A DNA stretch of 59,952 bases from assembly GCF_948329515.1 (NCBI RefSeq), contig NZ_CAOJCN010000031.1, positions 1-59,952 of the forward strand, read 5' to 3'. The position numbers and the translations under genes were made by a program. This DNA comes from Cohnella rhizoplanae. Lineage in GTDB: Bacteria > Bacillota > Bacilli > Paenibacillales > Paenibacillaceae. Under the pieces are notes generated by a model. That model worked only from the letters and a program-made list of their open reading frames with translations, made no database searches and was not told the origin of the DNA. Within the stretch, counting starts at the first letter, position 1. Each line of letters opens with the position of its first letter. Shown here one piece after another: positions 8,266-17,371 of this stretch.

Positions 8266-8534
8266 GCGAGGGGGTCGCGGTGATCGCGATCATCGAAGAA
8301 CTTGGCGGGAGCAGGATGGGGCCGATACGGCGAGCAAACTGCGAGCGAAGGAGCAAAGCATGCGTTCATGCGTGTCACTTTCACCGTCGGGCCATGCCCT
8401 TGGCGGTTTTTTCTTGTCCGATCGCGGATTTGAAGGGTGTAAATCTCGGACTTGCACGGTTGCCGTCGCTGCGGATTGGCCGGAAAATGAGGGGAAATCG
8501 GTCCTCATGCGACCCAAGGAGGTTACTGGCTACT
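8266..8534 (+). other. Long leader of the glycoside hydrolase gene
   Basis: 269 bases without a gene. It holds a GCATG/CATGC hairpin near 8359-8372, then a terminator-like hairpin at 8382-8407, then 110 bases before AAGGAGG (8516-8522) and the ATG at 8535. A hairpin terminator placed inside a leader suggests either simple termination of the upstream operon or an attenuated leader. I could not match it to a named riboswitch class. Confidence 0.45.
8382..8412 (+). terminator. Intrinsic terminator after the GGDEF-EAL gene
   Basis: ACCG pairs with CGGT around an inner GGGC-CAT-GCCC stem, with a run of six T directly after. It ends the c-di-GMP gene transcript or acts as leader attenuator of the next gene. 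Confidence 0.6.
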
Positions 8535-11500
8535 ATGCCTAGCAGCACTACGCACGATTCTCTCGACCGGGCGCCCCGCGGAAAAGGGGATGCCGGTTCG
8601 CCTGGCCGGAACGGTCCATCCGGAAAGCTCGCCTTGCCCGGACGCGTAGGCCCTCTCGGCCGTACCGCCGCACGCCTTGGCGCCGCGCTGCTCGCATTTA
8701 CGTTGACATGGCCCTTGGCGGCCGGCAACGTAAGCGCTTTCCCGACCTCCGCTTCAGCCGTCGCTTCGCTCTCTGCGCAGGCTGTCGCCCAGCAGGTCGT
8801 CGTCGCGCCGACCGAGATCCTCGACGTCACGATGAATACGGCTGCGCCCGCGCTGAACGGCAAGCTGGAACTGACCTTTAACCTCAGCAGCACGTACGCT
8901 AACCCCTTCGATCCGGAGGAGGTCGACGTCCGGGCCACCGTGAAGACCCCGGACGGCGCCGTCGAGACGGTGCCCGGCTTCTACCGCAGCGACGCGTCGC
9001 CGAGCTGGGCGGTCCGCTACGCTCCAAGGCAGCCCGGCCGGCATGAGATCACGCTGAGCGTGACGGACAACAACGGGACCGCCGATAGCGACACCTACAG
9101 CTTCACGGCCGGCGCCCCCGCGCCGGGCAGAGGCTTCATGAACGTGTCCGGCGACCGCTTCGTCGACGGCACGGGCAGCCAGATCACGCTGCTCGGCACC
9201 AACTACGCCTGGAGCACGCCGGACGAGATCACGGGCGCCATGCAGGGCTACGAGGACGCTGGCATGAACGTCATGCGCGTCTGGCTCAGCTGCTGGTGGG
9301 CCAACTATTCGCCCGAATACGGTCCGGTGACGACGACCCAGGGCGGCATCGAGATGACCTACAAGGGCATCGGCGATTACAACCTGGAGAACCTCGACCG
9401 GATGGACGAGGTCATCTCATCCGCCGAAGACCACGATCTTTACATCATGCTGACCCTGAACAGCTTCGGCGACTTTTATTACGACTGGGCTTACCATGCT
9501 TACAACCGCGCCAACGGCGGCACGTCCGACTGGAAGGAGAACGACACCGACTTCTGGTACAACCCGGACGCCATCGCCTACCAGCAGCGCCTGCTGCGCT
9601 ACATTTTCGCCCGCTGGGGATATAGCACCTCGCTCGGCATGCTGGAGTACTGGAACGAGTCCGACAACCGCGTCGACACGACGGCGGACATCCGCGACAG
9701 CTGGCACCGGTCCATGGACACGTACTGGAAAAGCTGGGATTTCTACAAGCATCCGACGACGACGAGCTTCGCCTGGAAGGATCACGCGGAGCAGCACGCG
9801 ACGCAGGATTCGTGGGACGGCCTGGACACGCTGGACGTCGTCAACGAGCATCTGTACGAAGGCAGCTCCGCGATCGTCGATATTTGGAAAAGCAACCTGG
9901 ACGCGCTGAAGCCGTTCGGCGATCGGCCCGTCTTCATCGGCGAAGCCGGCAAGACCGGCAACGACACGACGCAGGATGCCAATCTTCTCAACTACGTGCA
10001 TGACGGCGTATGGGCCCCGGTCTTCCGCTCCGGCGCTGTGGGAGCCAACCTGTGGTGGATCTTCGAGACCGGCTTCGATATGCCGGACGCGTACAAGGCT
10101 CAGTACAAGCATCTGGCCGACTTCATCCGGCCCGAGGAGAGCCGGCTGATCGGCATGCCGTTCGTCGACCTGGGCGATCAGGGCGAGGCGCAGGACCTGC
10201 AGGCCGGCGGGTTCGCGACGAGCGACCGCGCCTTGCTCTGGGTGCACGATACGGCCGCGCCGTATGACGAGCTGTCTCCCCGCACGGTTGACCAAGGCAC
10301 AGTCACGGTACCCGGTCTCAAGCCGGGCCCTTACAACGTCACCTACTATAACACCTACACCGGAGAGAATATTTCCGTCGTCAGGGCGAACGCCAATGCG
10401 CACGGGCTGACGCTGGCGCTGCCGGCGTTCTCGCGGGACATCGCGATCAAAGCGGTGAGCCACAAGGCGCTGGTCGCCTCGCCGGGCAGCCGCCCGGTCC
10501 CGGCCGCCGTCGACCGCAAGGCGCCGTCCGTCCCGGCGGACGCCGCCGTCTCGGGCGCGCCTACGGAGGATACCGTCAAGCTCGCCTGGACGGCTTCGAC
10601 GGACAACATCGGCGTCGCGGGCTATGACGTCTACCGCGGCGACCGGCTGGCGGGCCGCACTTACGGATTGGCGACTTCCTTCAAGGACACGATGCTCGCG
10701 CCCGGCACGGCGTACGCGTATACGGTCCGCGCCCGCGACGCGGCAGGCAACGTTTCGGCAGCCAGTCAGGCCGTGCAGGCGACAACGCTGACGCGCGACG
10801 TCGAAGCGCCAAGCACGCCGGCGGATGTAGACTCGACAGGCGCCACATTTAACGCGGCGGACCTAACCTGGCAGGCGTCCACGGACGACCGCGCGGTCGA
10901 CGGCTACCTGATCTATCGCGACGGCCTGCTGGTCGGTACGACGAGGGACACCGTTTTCCAGGACGACGGCCTGCGCCCCGGCACGACCTACGCGTATACG
11001 ATCAAGGCGAAGGATGCGTCGCTCAACGTCTCGACGGCTAGCGAAGCGCTCGACGTGACGACCGGGACGCCTGAGATGTCGGACAATCTGCTGGCGAATC
11101 CGGGCTTCGAGAACGCGGTCGACGGCAAGCCCGCGAGCTGGCTGTGCGAGCAGGATCAATACTGCCTGACCGACGCCGCGGAGAAGCGCTCCGGCAGCGC
11201 CTCGATGAAGATCGACGATACGACGGGCGCTTGGTTCGGCATTCAATCGACCGCAGCCGCCGCATCGCCGGGCACCGATTACGAGCTGCAAGGATACTTA
11301 AACGTCTCGCGCAACGACGGCGCTTCCGTCAAGATCCGCATTCAGTTCCTCAACGCCGTGGGCAGCATCCTGGACGACAAGATGGTCGCCGTCTACAACG
11401 GCGTCACCCAAGGCTACGAGAACGTCTACGGCGTATTCCGCTCGCCGGAGCATACGGGCAAGGTGCGCGTGTATGTCTACATCGAAGGGCTGAACGCCAA

Positions 11501-12542
11501 GATCAACCTTGACGACTTCTCGATCCGCTCGTACGGCAACGGCGGAGGGAACGAAGGGCCGGGCGAGCCTGCGGCCGACCTTCTGGTGAACGGGAACTTC
11601 GACGCGCACAACGATGCCTGGAAAACGGCTGCCTGGACCTGCGAAAAGGAATGGCTGTGCCAATGGACGGATCAGGCCGCCGCGAAACGGACGACGGGCG
11701 ACGGCACCGCCGCGATGAAGGTCGTCACGACGGACGCGCAGTGGTTCGGCGTGTACCAGGATGCGCTGGCCGTGGCCGGCAGCGTATATTCGCTCGACGG
11801 TTATGTGAAGGCGGCCTCCGTGGCCGAAGGCAAGCTTCAGGCGAAGCTGGCGTTCTACGACGCGGAGGACGAACAGCTGTCCGAGGAATGGATCGCGGAC
11901 GTCGACGCGGCGTCGGATGCGTTCGTTCCTATCCACGGCACGAAGACCGCCCCCGCGAATACCGCGTACGTCCGGGTGCTGCTGTATGCCAACGGCTTCA
12001 AGGGCGAAGCTTACCTCGACGACTTCAAGCTGACTTCAGCGGGCGGCGGCGTGACGGAGCCCCAGGAGCCCGCAGGGCCGTCCGGCAATCTGCTGCTGAA
12101 CCCGGGCTTCGACGATCACAACGATGCGTGGAAGACGGCGATCTGGAGCTGCGAGAAGGAATGGCTGTGCCAATGGACCGATCAGGTCAAGCGCACGGGG
12201 GCGGCGTCCATGCGCGTGCTGACGACCGACTCGCAGTGGTTCGAGGCCTATCAGGACGCCGAGGCGATCGCGGGCAAAACCTATGCGGTGGACGGCTACG
12301 TCAAGCTGGCCGCCAAGACGGGCGAGGGCAACGTACAGGTGAAGCTGGTGTTCTATGACGCCGCGAACGCCCAGCTATCCGAAGAATGGATCGCGGATAT
12401 CGGCGAAGCGTCCGACGCGTTCGTGAGCGTTCACGGCGAGAAGACGGCTCCTGCCGGCACCGCCAAAGCACGCGTCAGATTGTATATGAACGGGCTGCAA
12501 GGAGACGTCTACTTCGACGATTTCTCGCTGGTACGACAATAA
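8535..12542 (+). CDS. Secreted GH5-like glycoside hydrolase with DUF5060, two FN3 and three CBM-like modules
   Basis: 1335 residues. A long N-terminal stretch precedes a signal peptide hydrophobic core (about residues 53-70). Residues about 95-190 resemble DUF5060 (NPFDPEEVDVRATV, VPGFYR). Residues about 195-560 form a clan-A glycosidase barrel: acid/base Glu375 in YWNESDN and nucleophile Glu470 in FIGEAGK, typical of GH5-type beta-mannanase or cellulase. Two fibronectin III domains follow (about 660-755, 757-850), then three CBM4/9-like modules (from about 850, 1014 and 1184), the last two nearly identical (KTAxWxCEKEWLCQWTDQ). The frame is open far upstream, but AAGGAGG at 8516 fixes this ATG. 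It probably degrades a plant mannan or glucan; substrate not determinable. Acts with the following SLH gene, 24 bases away. Confidence 0.85.
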   Translation: MPSSTTHDSLDRAPRGKGDAGSPGRNGPSGKLALPGRVGPLGRTAARLGAALLAFTLTWPLAAGNVSAFPTSASAVASLSAQAVAQQVVVAPTEILDVTMNTAAPALNGKLELTFNLSSTYANPFDPEEVDVRATVKTPDGAVETVPGFYRSDASPSWAVRYAPRQPGRHEITLSVTDNNGTADSDTYSFTAGAPAPGRGFMNVSGDRFVDGTGSQITLLGTNYAWSTPDEITGAMQGYEDAGMNVMRVWLSCWWANYSPEYGPVTTTQGGIEMTYKGIGDYNLENLDRMDEVISSAEDHDLYIMLTLNSFGDFYYDWAYHAYNRANGGTSDWKENDTDFWYNPDAIAYQQRLLRYIFARWGYSTSLGMLEYWNESDNRVDTTADIRDSWHRSMDTYWKSWDFYKHPTTTSFAWKDHAEQHATQDSWDGLDTLDVVNEHLYEGSSAIVDIWKSNLDALKPFGDRPVFIGEAGKTGNDTTQDANLLNYVHDGVWAPVFRSGAVGANLWWIFETGFDMPDAYKAQYKHLADFIRPEESRLIGMPFVDLGDQGEAQDLQAGGFATSDRALLWVHDTAAPYDELSPRTVDQGTVTVPGLKPGPYNVTYYNTYTGENISVVRANANAHGLTLALPAFSRDIAIKAVSHKALVASPGSRPVPAAVDRKAPSVPADAAVSGAPTEDTVKLAWTASTDNIGVAGYDVYRGDRLAGRTYGLATSFKDTMLAPGTAYAYTVRARDAAGNVSAASQAVQATTLTRDVEAPSTPADVDSTGATFNAADLTWQASTDDRAVDGYLIYRDGLLVGTTRDTVFQDDGLRPGTTYAYTIKAKDASLNVSTASEALDVTTGTPEMSDNLLANPGFENAVDGKPASWLCEQDQYCLTDAAEKRSGSASMKIDDTTGAWFGIQSTAAAASPGTDYELQGYLNVSRNDGASVKIRIQFLNAVGSILDDKMVAVYNGVTQGYENVYGVFRSPEHTGKVRVYVYIEGLNAKINLDDFSIRSYGNGGGNEGPGEPAADLLVNGNFDAHNDAWKTAAWTCEKEWLCQWTDQAAAKRTTGDGTAAMKVVTTDAQWFGVYQDALAVAGSVYSLDGYVKAASVAEGKLQAKLAFYDAEDEQLSEEWIADVDAASDAFVPIHGTKTAPANTAYVRVLLYANGFKGEAYLDDFKLTSAGGGVTEPQEPAGPSGNLLLNPGFDDHNDAWKTAIWSCEKEWLCQWTDQVKRTGAASMRVLTTDSQWFEAYQDAEAIAGKTYAVDGYVKLAAKTGEGNVQVKLVFYDAANAQLSEEWIADIGEASDAFVSVHGEKTAPAGTAKARVRLYMNGLQGDVYFDDFSLVRQ

Positions 12543-12566
12543 TGCCGATGGTGGAGGCGCGCACAT

Positions 12567-14438
12567 ATGAATAGACGGTTGAGTAAAGGCAAGTCCCGCC
12601 TCGCGGCGGTATGGATGCTGGCGCTCGCGCTGGCGGTCCAGCTCGGCGCGGCGGGGGCGGCTTCGGCTGCCGCAGCCGCGCCGGGAGGCCATGCCGTATC
12701 CGGCACGGTGACGACGGAGAGCGGCGTCCCGCTGCGGGCCCAAGTATTGATTTACAAGTCGACGCTGGAATCCGTGACGGAGCTGACGGCCGGCGCGGAC
12801 GGCGCCTTCGAGGCGACCCTGCCGGACGGCGATTATGTGCTCGACGTCAAGCCTCAGGGCGCTTACGTCCCGGCGCTCGGACGGGAATTCGCCGTGGCGC
12901 AGGCGGATCTGAGCCTGGATGCGGTCAAGGTTAAACCTGGCTACGCGTACACGGGCACCGTCGTCTATCGGGGACAGCCGCTGGCGAACGTCCGCGTCCA
13001 GGCGCAGACCGCCGGCGACGATCCGGAGCTGGTCGATTACGGATACACGGACGGCGATGGCCGCTATGCGGTAGTGCTGCCTGACCGGTCGGGCGACTAT
13101 GACCTGGTCGTGCCGAATCCCGATCCCGCGGCGCGCGCGCCGCTCATGGCGGAGGCGTTCGCCAAGCAGGACGAACCCGGCGGCATCGTCGTCGCGCAGC
13201 CCTCGGGGACGAACGGCGCGGGCGTGAAGACGACGTTCGCGGACGGCAAGGCGCTCGTCGCCGTCGATCTCGGAGCCGCCCGCGCCGCGATCCGGGCGTC
13301 GGCCGACAAAACGTTTGTCGTCCGCGCGGATGGCGATGCGCCGGCGACGGAAGTCACGCTGCCCGCCGACCTGCTCGGCGAGCTGGCCGCCAAGGGAGAG
13401 GGCGCGGCGTTCAGGATCGCCGCGGGCCCCGTCGAGTACGCGCTGCCGGCCGATCTGTTCAAGCTCGGCGAGTTGCGCAGCTTGCTCGGCGCAGGCGCGG
13501 ACGCGCCGGTCGAGCTGAAGATCGCGATCGTGCTGGCGCCTGCGGCGCAGAGCGCCGCGATCGGCGAAGCGGCTGACCGTGCAGGCGGCAGGCTGCTGGG
13601 GTCGCCGGTCGCGTTCGCGATCAGGGCGGTATCGGGCGGCAAGTCGGTGACGCTGGACGACTTCGGCGGCACGTATGTCGAGCGCACGCTGCTGCTCCAA
13701 GGCGATGCGAGCCTCGCCTCTTCCGTGGCGGGCGTCGTCTACGCGGACGACGGTTCGATCCGCCATGTGCCGACTCTCGTATTCCCGGCCGGCGACGGCA
13801 AGCTCAAGATCACCCTCATGCGCAGCGGCAACAGCGTATACGCCGCGATCGTCTTCGCGCCGGCCGCGTTCGCGGACGTGCCGGAGCGGCATTGGGCGAG
13901 CGGTGCCATCGGGTACATGTCCTCGCAGCAGATCCTCAAGGGCCAGGGCGGCGGCAAGTTCGCGCCCGATGCCGGCGTGACGCGCGCCGAGATGGCCGCC
14001 ATGCTGGTCCGGGCGCTCGGCCTGCTGCCCGCCGCGTACGACGGGCGCTTCGCCGACGTGAAGGCGGACGCCTGGTACGCGGGCGAGCTCCAAGCCGCCG
14101 TCGATGCGGGCATCGTCAAGGGCGCTTCCCCCGCTGCGTACGAGCCGCAGCGCGCCGTCACCCGGCAGGAGCTGACGGCGATGGTCGCGGGCGCGATGCG
14201 CTTCGCGGGGCAGGACGCGGCGCTGACCGCCGAGCAGGCGGACCGCGCGCTGTCGGCCTTCGCCGACCGGGCGGAGATCGCGCCTTATGCCGCGGACGCC
14301 GCAGCCTTCGCCGTGAGCGAGGGCATCGTGACCGGCATGGACGCCGATACCTTTGCCCCCAAGCTGGGTGCCACCCGCGCGCAGGCTTCGGCCATGACGC
14401 TGCGCATGCTTCAGGCGCTAGGCTTCGCTAACCCGTAA
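12567..14438 (+). CDS. Surface protein with carboxypeptidase-regulatory-like repeats and three SLH domains
   Basis: 623 residues. Signal peptide 1-36 ending AASAAAA. Residues about 40-190 contain two Ig-like/carboxypeptidase-regulatory-like folds (VSGTVTTESGVPLRAQVLIY; YTGTVVYRGQPLANVRVQAQ). A middle region of unknown type (about 190-430) follows. Three S-layer homology domains (from about 434, 494 and 557) begin FADVPERHWASGAIGY, FADVKADAWYAGELQ and FADRAEIAPYAADA, and would hold the protein on pyruvylated cell-wall polymer. Starts 24 bases after the glycoside hydrolase with GGAGG upstream; co-transcription likely. It may display or help the secreted enzyme, but that is inference. Confidence 0.85.
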   Translation: MNRRLSKGKSRLAAVWMLALALAVQLGAAGAASAAAAAPGGHAVSGTVTTESGVPLRAQVLIYKSTLESVTELTAGADGAFEATLPDGDYVLDVKPQGAYVPALGREFAVAQADLSLDAVKVKPGYAYTGTVVYRGQPLANVRVQAQTAGDDPELVDYGYTDGDGRYAVVLPDRSGDYDLVVPNPDPAARAPLMAEAFAKQDEPGGIVVAQPSGTNGAGVKTTFADGKALVAVDLGAARAAIRASADKTFVVRADGDAPATEVTLPADLLGELAAKGEGAAFRIAAGPVEYALPADLFKLGELRSLLGAGADAPVELKIAIVLAPAAQSAAIGEAADRAGGRLLGSPVAFAIRAVSGGKSVTLDDFGGTYVERTLLLQGDASLASSVAGVVYADDGSIRHVPTLVFPAGDGKLKITLMRSGNSVYAAIVFAPAAFADVPERHWASGAIGYMSSQQILKGQGGGKFAPDAGVTRAEMAAMLVRALGLLPAAYDGRFADVKADAWYAGELQAAVDAGIVKGASPAAYEPQRAVTRQELTAMVAGAMRFAGQDAALTAEQADRALSAFADRAEIAPYAADAAAFAVSEGIVTGMDADTFAPKLGATRAQASAMTLRMLQALGFANP

Positions 14439-14455
14439 ATTTAGTATGCATGCTT

Positions 14456-14501
14456 GAGGCTATCTCCAGGTCGTCGAGGCGACCAGGGGCAGCCTCTTTT
14501 T
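14456..14501 (+). terminator. Intrinsic terminator of the hydrolase-SLH operon
   Basis: GAGGCT (14456-14461) pairs with AGCCTC (14491-14496) around an inner GGTCG/CGACC hairpin, followed by a T run. Confidence 0.8.
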
Positions 14502-14636
14502 ATGAGGACAGCCAGAGGAGGCAGCTTCATGCGGGCGGGCTGACAAATACCATTGTGCGGGACGTCCAAATATGGTATTTTCGGCCAAGGAGATCGATTC
14601 GGGTTCTAAGCTAACGAAGCGGGAGGAGCGCCAGCC

Positions 14637-15062
14637 ATGGAGTGGAATTACTACAACACCTTTATCGCCGTGTCCGACGACTGCCCGGTCGAGTATGGGG
14701 CGGTGCCGCCGGACAAGGCCTCGGGCAAGACGAAGCCGGGCATCGAGTACGAGATGATCGCCGGAGAGCCGTACGCGCACACGCAGGAGGAGATCCTGTT
14801 CGAGACGTATGTCCGCCACAAGCAGTTGACGCCCGAGGAGCGGGAAGCGCGGGAAGCGGAGTTGCGGGCTGAATTTTTCGGCAAACCAAAGGCCTGCATG
14901 CGCGCTTCGATGCTGCCGAAGAAGTACGGCTGGGGACTGCACTTCAATGCGGAGGGAAAGGTCGCGCTCGTGCCCAAGGAGTCCGAGGATTACGGCCGCT
15001 TCACGGACGGAGAGGTCGAGGGCGTGAAGGTGCTCAAGGCCATGCGGAATAAAAAGGCATAA
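14637..15062 (+). CDS. DUF6157 family protein
   Basis: 141 residues, cytosolic. Recognised by NTFIAVSDDCPVEYGAVPP at the start, EMIAGEPYAHTQEEILFE, FFGKPKACMRASMLPKKYGWGLHF and a basic end with KAMRNKK, the pattern of small proteins annotated DUF6157 in Firmicutes and Bacteroidetes. No biochemical role is known to me. GGGAGGAG about ten bases upstream supports the ATG. It stands alone between two terminators. Confidence 0.8.
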   Translation: MEWNYYNTFIAVSDDCPVEYGAVPPDKASGKTKPGIEYEMIAGEPYAHTQEEILFETYVRHKQLTPEEREAREAELRAEFFGKPKACMRASMLPKKYGWGLHFNAEGKVALVPKESEDYGRFTDGEVEGVKVLKAMRNKKA

Positions 15063-15079
15063 CGCGCGCGCATTGCTCT

Positions 15080-15127
15080 ATGGCAAAGAGGCCTGATCCG
15101 CTTCCGCGAATCAAGCCTCTTTGCCAT
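15080..15127. terminator. Bidirectional terminator between DUF6157 and exonuclease genes
   Basis: A perfect 13-bp inverted repeat (15080-15092 and 15115-15127), containing AAAGAGG/CCTCTTT, lies between convergent genes and can serve both strands. Confidence 0.85.
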
Positions 15128-15157
15128 GCGACGCGTTATATACGCGCATAGGGAGAT

Positions 15158-16126
15158 TTACACCGCGCTCCCGTCACCCGGGCCATCGGAGCGCTCGGCA
15201 CCGGCACGATCCACCTCCGCACGATCCACCTCCGCACGATCCGTCTCCATACGCTCAGCCTGCATGCTTTCCGCCTCCGCGCTTCCTTCTCCCGGACCTC
15301 CGGCATCCGGTTGCCGCGATTCGGCCTTGCCGCCGCCCCCGTCCCGTCCCGGACGTCCCTGCCCTCTGGGCTTGGGCGCCTTGGCGGCCTCCGCTTCGAA
15401 GTACGCCTTCAACTCGGCGGCCTTGCGCGGGTCGGCGAGGTCGATCTTGCCGGCAAGCACATGCTCCGTCAGCAGCTCCCAGTTGAGCTCGAACTTCTGC
15501 GACTGCGCGAGCCGGATCGCGTTCTTGACCGTGCGCCGTTCCTTCGCGTTGCTGAACGTGTCCTTGTACTGCCTGGCGTCCGATTCAGGATCCAGCACGG
15601 CGAACGTCTTGCGGAAGATCTCCGCCGTCATCCGCGCGTCGTCCAGCGCCCGGTGGGCGGAACCCTCGGACGGAATGCCGAGATCCTCGAGCGCCGCCTC
15701 GACGCTGACGTCGTTCGTCAGCCCGCGGCCGCGCAGATAGACCTTAAGCAGATCGTAGTAGACGGCGGACATCCAATAAGCGTCGTCGAGCTTGTGCATG
15801 CGCGTATCGAGCACGATCCGCTTGAAGTCTTCGCCGCCCCACGTGACGAATCGGCATTCCTCGCTGCGGCCGAGCCACGTCAGGAACGACCGGATGACCG
15901 GCACGAAGCCGCTCGCGCGGTCGATGTCCTCCTGCGGGATGCCGGTCTTTTTCTTGATAAAGCTATTAAGCTTGGAAAAGTAGACGGGCTTGATCAGCGC
16001 CGAAAATTCGTCCACAGCGGCAAGCTCCCCGTTCAGGCGCACCGCTCCGATCTCGATGACCTCCATCGGCAGCTCGCTGGCGAATTTGCGCCCGTTGAAT
16101 TCGATATCCAATATGATGTAGTCCAA
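15158..16126 (-). CDS. DEDDh 3'-5' exonuclease with acidic repeat tail
   Basis: 322 residues. Residues 1-185 are an RNase T/DnaQ-like exonuclease fold: DIEFNG (metal DxE), EIGAVRLNG, VTWGGEDFKRIVLDTR and the terminal HRALDDARMTAEI with the DEDDh His and Asp. It resembles the KapD/PolC-epsilon-like exonucleases of Bacillales. Residues about 240-322 are low-complexity, Gly/Ala/Glu/Arg-rich, and include short repeats of AEVDR encoded by a 15-bp tandem. The substrate (RNA or DNA) is not defined by sequence. Only the N-terminal 190 residues are conserved-looking; the tail is probably disordered. Confidence 0.85.
   Translation of the reverse strand: MDYIILDIEFNGRKFASELPMEVIEIGAVRLNGELAAVDEFSALIKPVYFSKLNSFIKKKTGIPQEDIDRASGFVPVIRSFLTWLGRSEECRFVTWGGEDFKRIVLDTRMHKLDDAYWMSAVYYDLLKVYLRGRGLTNDVSVEAALEDLGIPSEGSAHRALDDARMTAEIFRKTFAVLDPESDARQYKDTFSNAKERRTVKNAIRLAQSQKFELNWELLTEHVLAGKIDLADPRKAAELKAYFEAEAAKAPKPRGQGRPGRDGGGGKAESRQPDAGGPGEGSAEAESMQAERMETDRAEVDRAEVDRAGAERSDGPGDGSAV
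15206..15250 (-). repeat. 15-bp tandem repeat in the exonuclease tail
   Basis: Three copies (15206-15220 and 15221-15235 identical, 15236-15250 diverged) encode AEVDR, AEVDR and METDR. An in-frame slippage tract. Confidence 0.85.
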
Positions 16127-16304
16127 GGCAGCGACCTCCGGATTTGTGCGAGTACTCCTATATTATCAAAAATCGGGCGTCAAAGCCTCCCGGCCGCATG
16201 GCTATTTCTGCGGCGCTCGCGCGCTTCAGGAATAGCATGCCGTAGAGCACCCATATTATAAGCTTAAACATTCGTCAGACTGCAAAGAAAAGAGGTGTTC
16301 GCGC

Positions 16305-16694
16305 ATGAACGCGGGCTTCTGGATTCGCTTGGGCGCGCTGCTGCTGGACGGTATTATCGTGGGTATACCCGTAGGTATCGTGGGAAGCCTCCTGTTGGAG
16401 GGCCGGGCGGCCGAAGGCTTCTCCAACGTCGTCATGCTGCTCTACGCGCTGCTGATTCCCTTCCTCTGGGCCGGCTTTACGGTAGGCAAGCGGATCTGCG
16501 GAATTCGCATCCAGCGGCTGAACGGCGAGCCTCCGGGTCTCGGCACGATGCTGCTGCGCACGATCGCGGCCGGCCTCGTTTATGGCTTCACCTTTGGCGT
16601 CGGCACGATCGTCAGCGCGTTCATGGTGGGCTTGCGTGCGGACAAACGGTCGATTCACGACTTTATCGCGGGCACGGAGGTCGTATATGTATAA
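16305..16694 (+). CDS. RDD family membrane protein
   Basis: 129 residues with about three membrane segments. The first opens FWIRLGALLLDGIIVGIPVG, where the Arg and Asp of the RDD signature are visible; GFTVGKRICGIRIQRL and the closing RADKRSIHDFIAGTEVVYV also fit. RDD proteins are small membrane proteins, some linked to ion or solute transport; the role here is unknown. AGAGGTG precedes the ATG. It is upstream of and co-directional with the TetR gene, but that gene has its own promoter. Confidence 0.85.
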   Translation: MNAGFWIRLGALLLDGIIVGIPVGIVGSLLLEGRAAEGFSNVVMLLYALLIPFLWAGFTVGKRICGIRIQRLNGEPPGLGTMLLRTIAAGLVYGFTFGVGTIVSAFMVGLRADKRSIHDFIAGTEVVYV

Positions 16695-16724
16695 GCGATT
16701 CGCGTAAGTCGGGGCAAAGAAGAG

Positions 16725-16754
16725 TTGACAGGCGGCTCTTCCGCATGATATTTA
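16725..16754 (+). promoter_or_regulatory. SigA promoter of the tetR-type gene
   Basis: TTGACA (16725-16730) is followed after 17 bases by ATATTT (16748-16753). The -10 runs into the palindromic operator, so repressor binding would block polymerase. Confidence 0.65.
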
Positions 16755-16770
16755 TTTATTAATAAATAAA
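16751..16770. promoter_or_regulatory. Palindromic operator upstream of the TetR gene
   Basis: A perfect 20-bp palindrome whose core is TTATTTATNNATAAATAA. The same core recurs at 17372-17389 before the MFS gene. TetR-family proteins bind such palindromes, so autoregulation is inferred. Confidence 0.8.
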
Positions 16771-16790
16771 AACAGTTTGGAGCTGCCGCA

Positions 16791-17318
16791 ATGTCACCCA
16801 AGGACGATACATCCGCGACGCGCAAGGATCAGATCCTCGACGCAGCCGCAGAGCTGTTCGCGCAGCTGGGATACTACAAGACGACGACGGCGCTGGTCGC
16901 CAAGGCCGTGGGCGTCACGCAGCCCTACGTATTCCACTTCTTCAGGACGAAGGAAGAGCTGTTCCTCGCCGTGCTGGACAGAGGGTTCAATCGCCTGACG
17001 CATGCCTTCGCCGCCGTAGAGAGCCCTCCGGAGGAGCTCGCCCATCGGATGGGCTACGCGTTCGAACAGCTGCTGGTCACGCATCGCAACGAGATATTGC
17101 TCGTCATGCAAGCCTATTCCATCCCCGAGCCGGCGATCCGCGAGGAAGTGAAGGCGAAGTTCGTGTTGATTCACGAGCGGGTCGGCGGCAGGTTCGCGCA
17201 GGCAGGCATTCCCAATCCGAACGGGGAAGCCGGCATGTTCATCGGTACGGGCCTCCTCATCGCGCTGTCCCAGGTGCTGGATCTGCCGAGGCTGCTGCCG
17301 TGGTGCGAGACGGAGTAG
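16791..17318 (+). CDS. TetR/AcrR family transcriptional repressor
   Basis: 175 residues, slightly short for the family. The N-terminal helix-turn-helix (about residues 9-60) reads ATRKDQILDAAAELFAQLGY then VTQPYVFHFFRTKEELFLAVL, the classic TetR_N layout. The C-terminal ligand-binding half is variable, as expected. It very probably represses itself and the MFS gene 83 bases downstream, because both are preceded by the same rare AT-rich palindrome. TTTGGAG lies about eight bases before the ATG. Confidence 0.92.
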   Translation: MSPKDDTSATRKDQILDAAAELFAQLGYYKTTTALVAKAVGVTQPYVFHFFRTKEELFLAVLDRGFNRLTHAFAAVESPPEELAHRMGYAFEQLLVTHRNEILLVMQAYSIPEPAIREEVKAKFVLIHERVGGRFAQAGIPNPNGEAGMFIGTGLLIALSQVLDLPRLLPWCETE

Positions 17319-17329
17319 AAGGGGTTATT

Positions 17330-17358
17330 ACCGCCGGGCCTGGCGCTTGGCGGTTCTT
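17330..17358 (+). terminator. Terminator of the tetR-type gene
   Basis: ACCGCC (17330-17335) pairs with GGCGGT (17349-17354), followed by TCTTTT. It separates the repressor transcript from the exporter gene, which has its own operator. Confidence 0.65.
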
Positions 17359-17371
17359 TTAGGGCGTTAAT

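Noticed and set aside
8320..8375. Possible c-di-GMP-I (GEMM) riboswitch
   Set aside because: GCAAAC and GCAAAGC fragments are present, but the GGNCGCAAAGCC core and the tetraloop-receptor parts are not; kept only as an unexplained leader.
12375..14093. 572-codon open frame on the minus strand
   Set aside because: Antisense to the SLH protein gene; no motif, no ribosome site, composition of an antisense translation.
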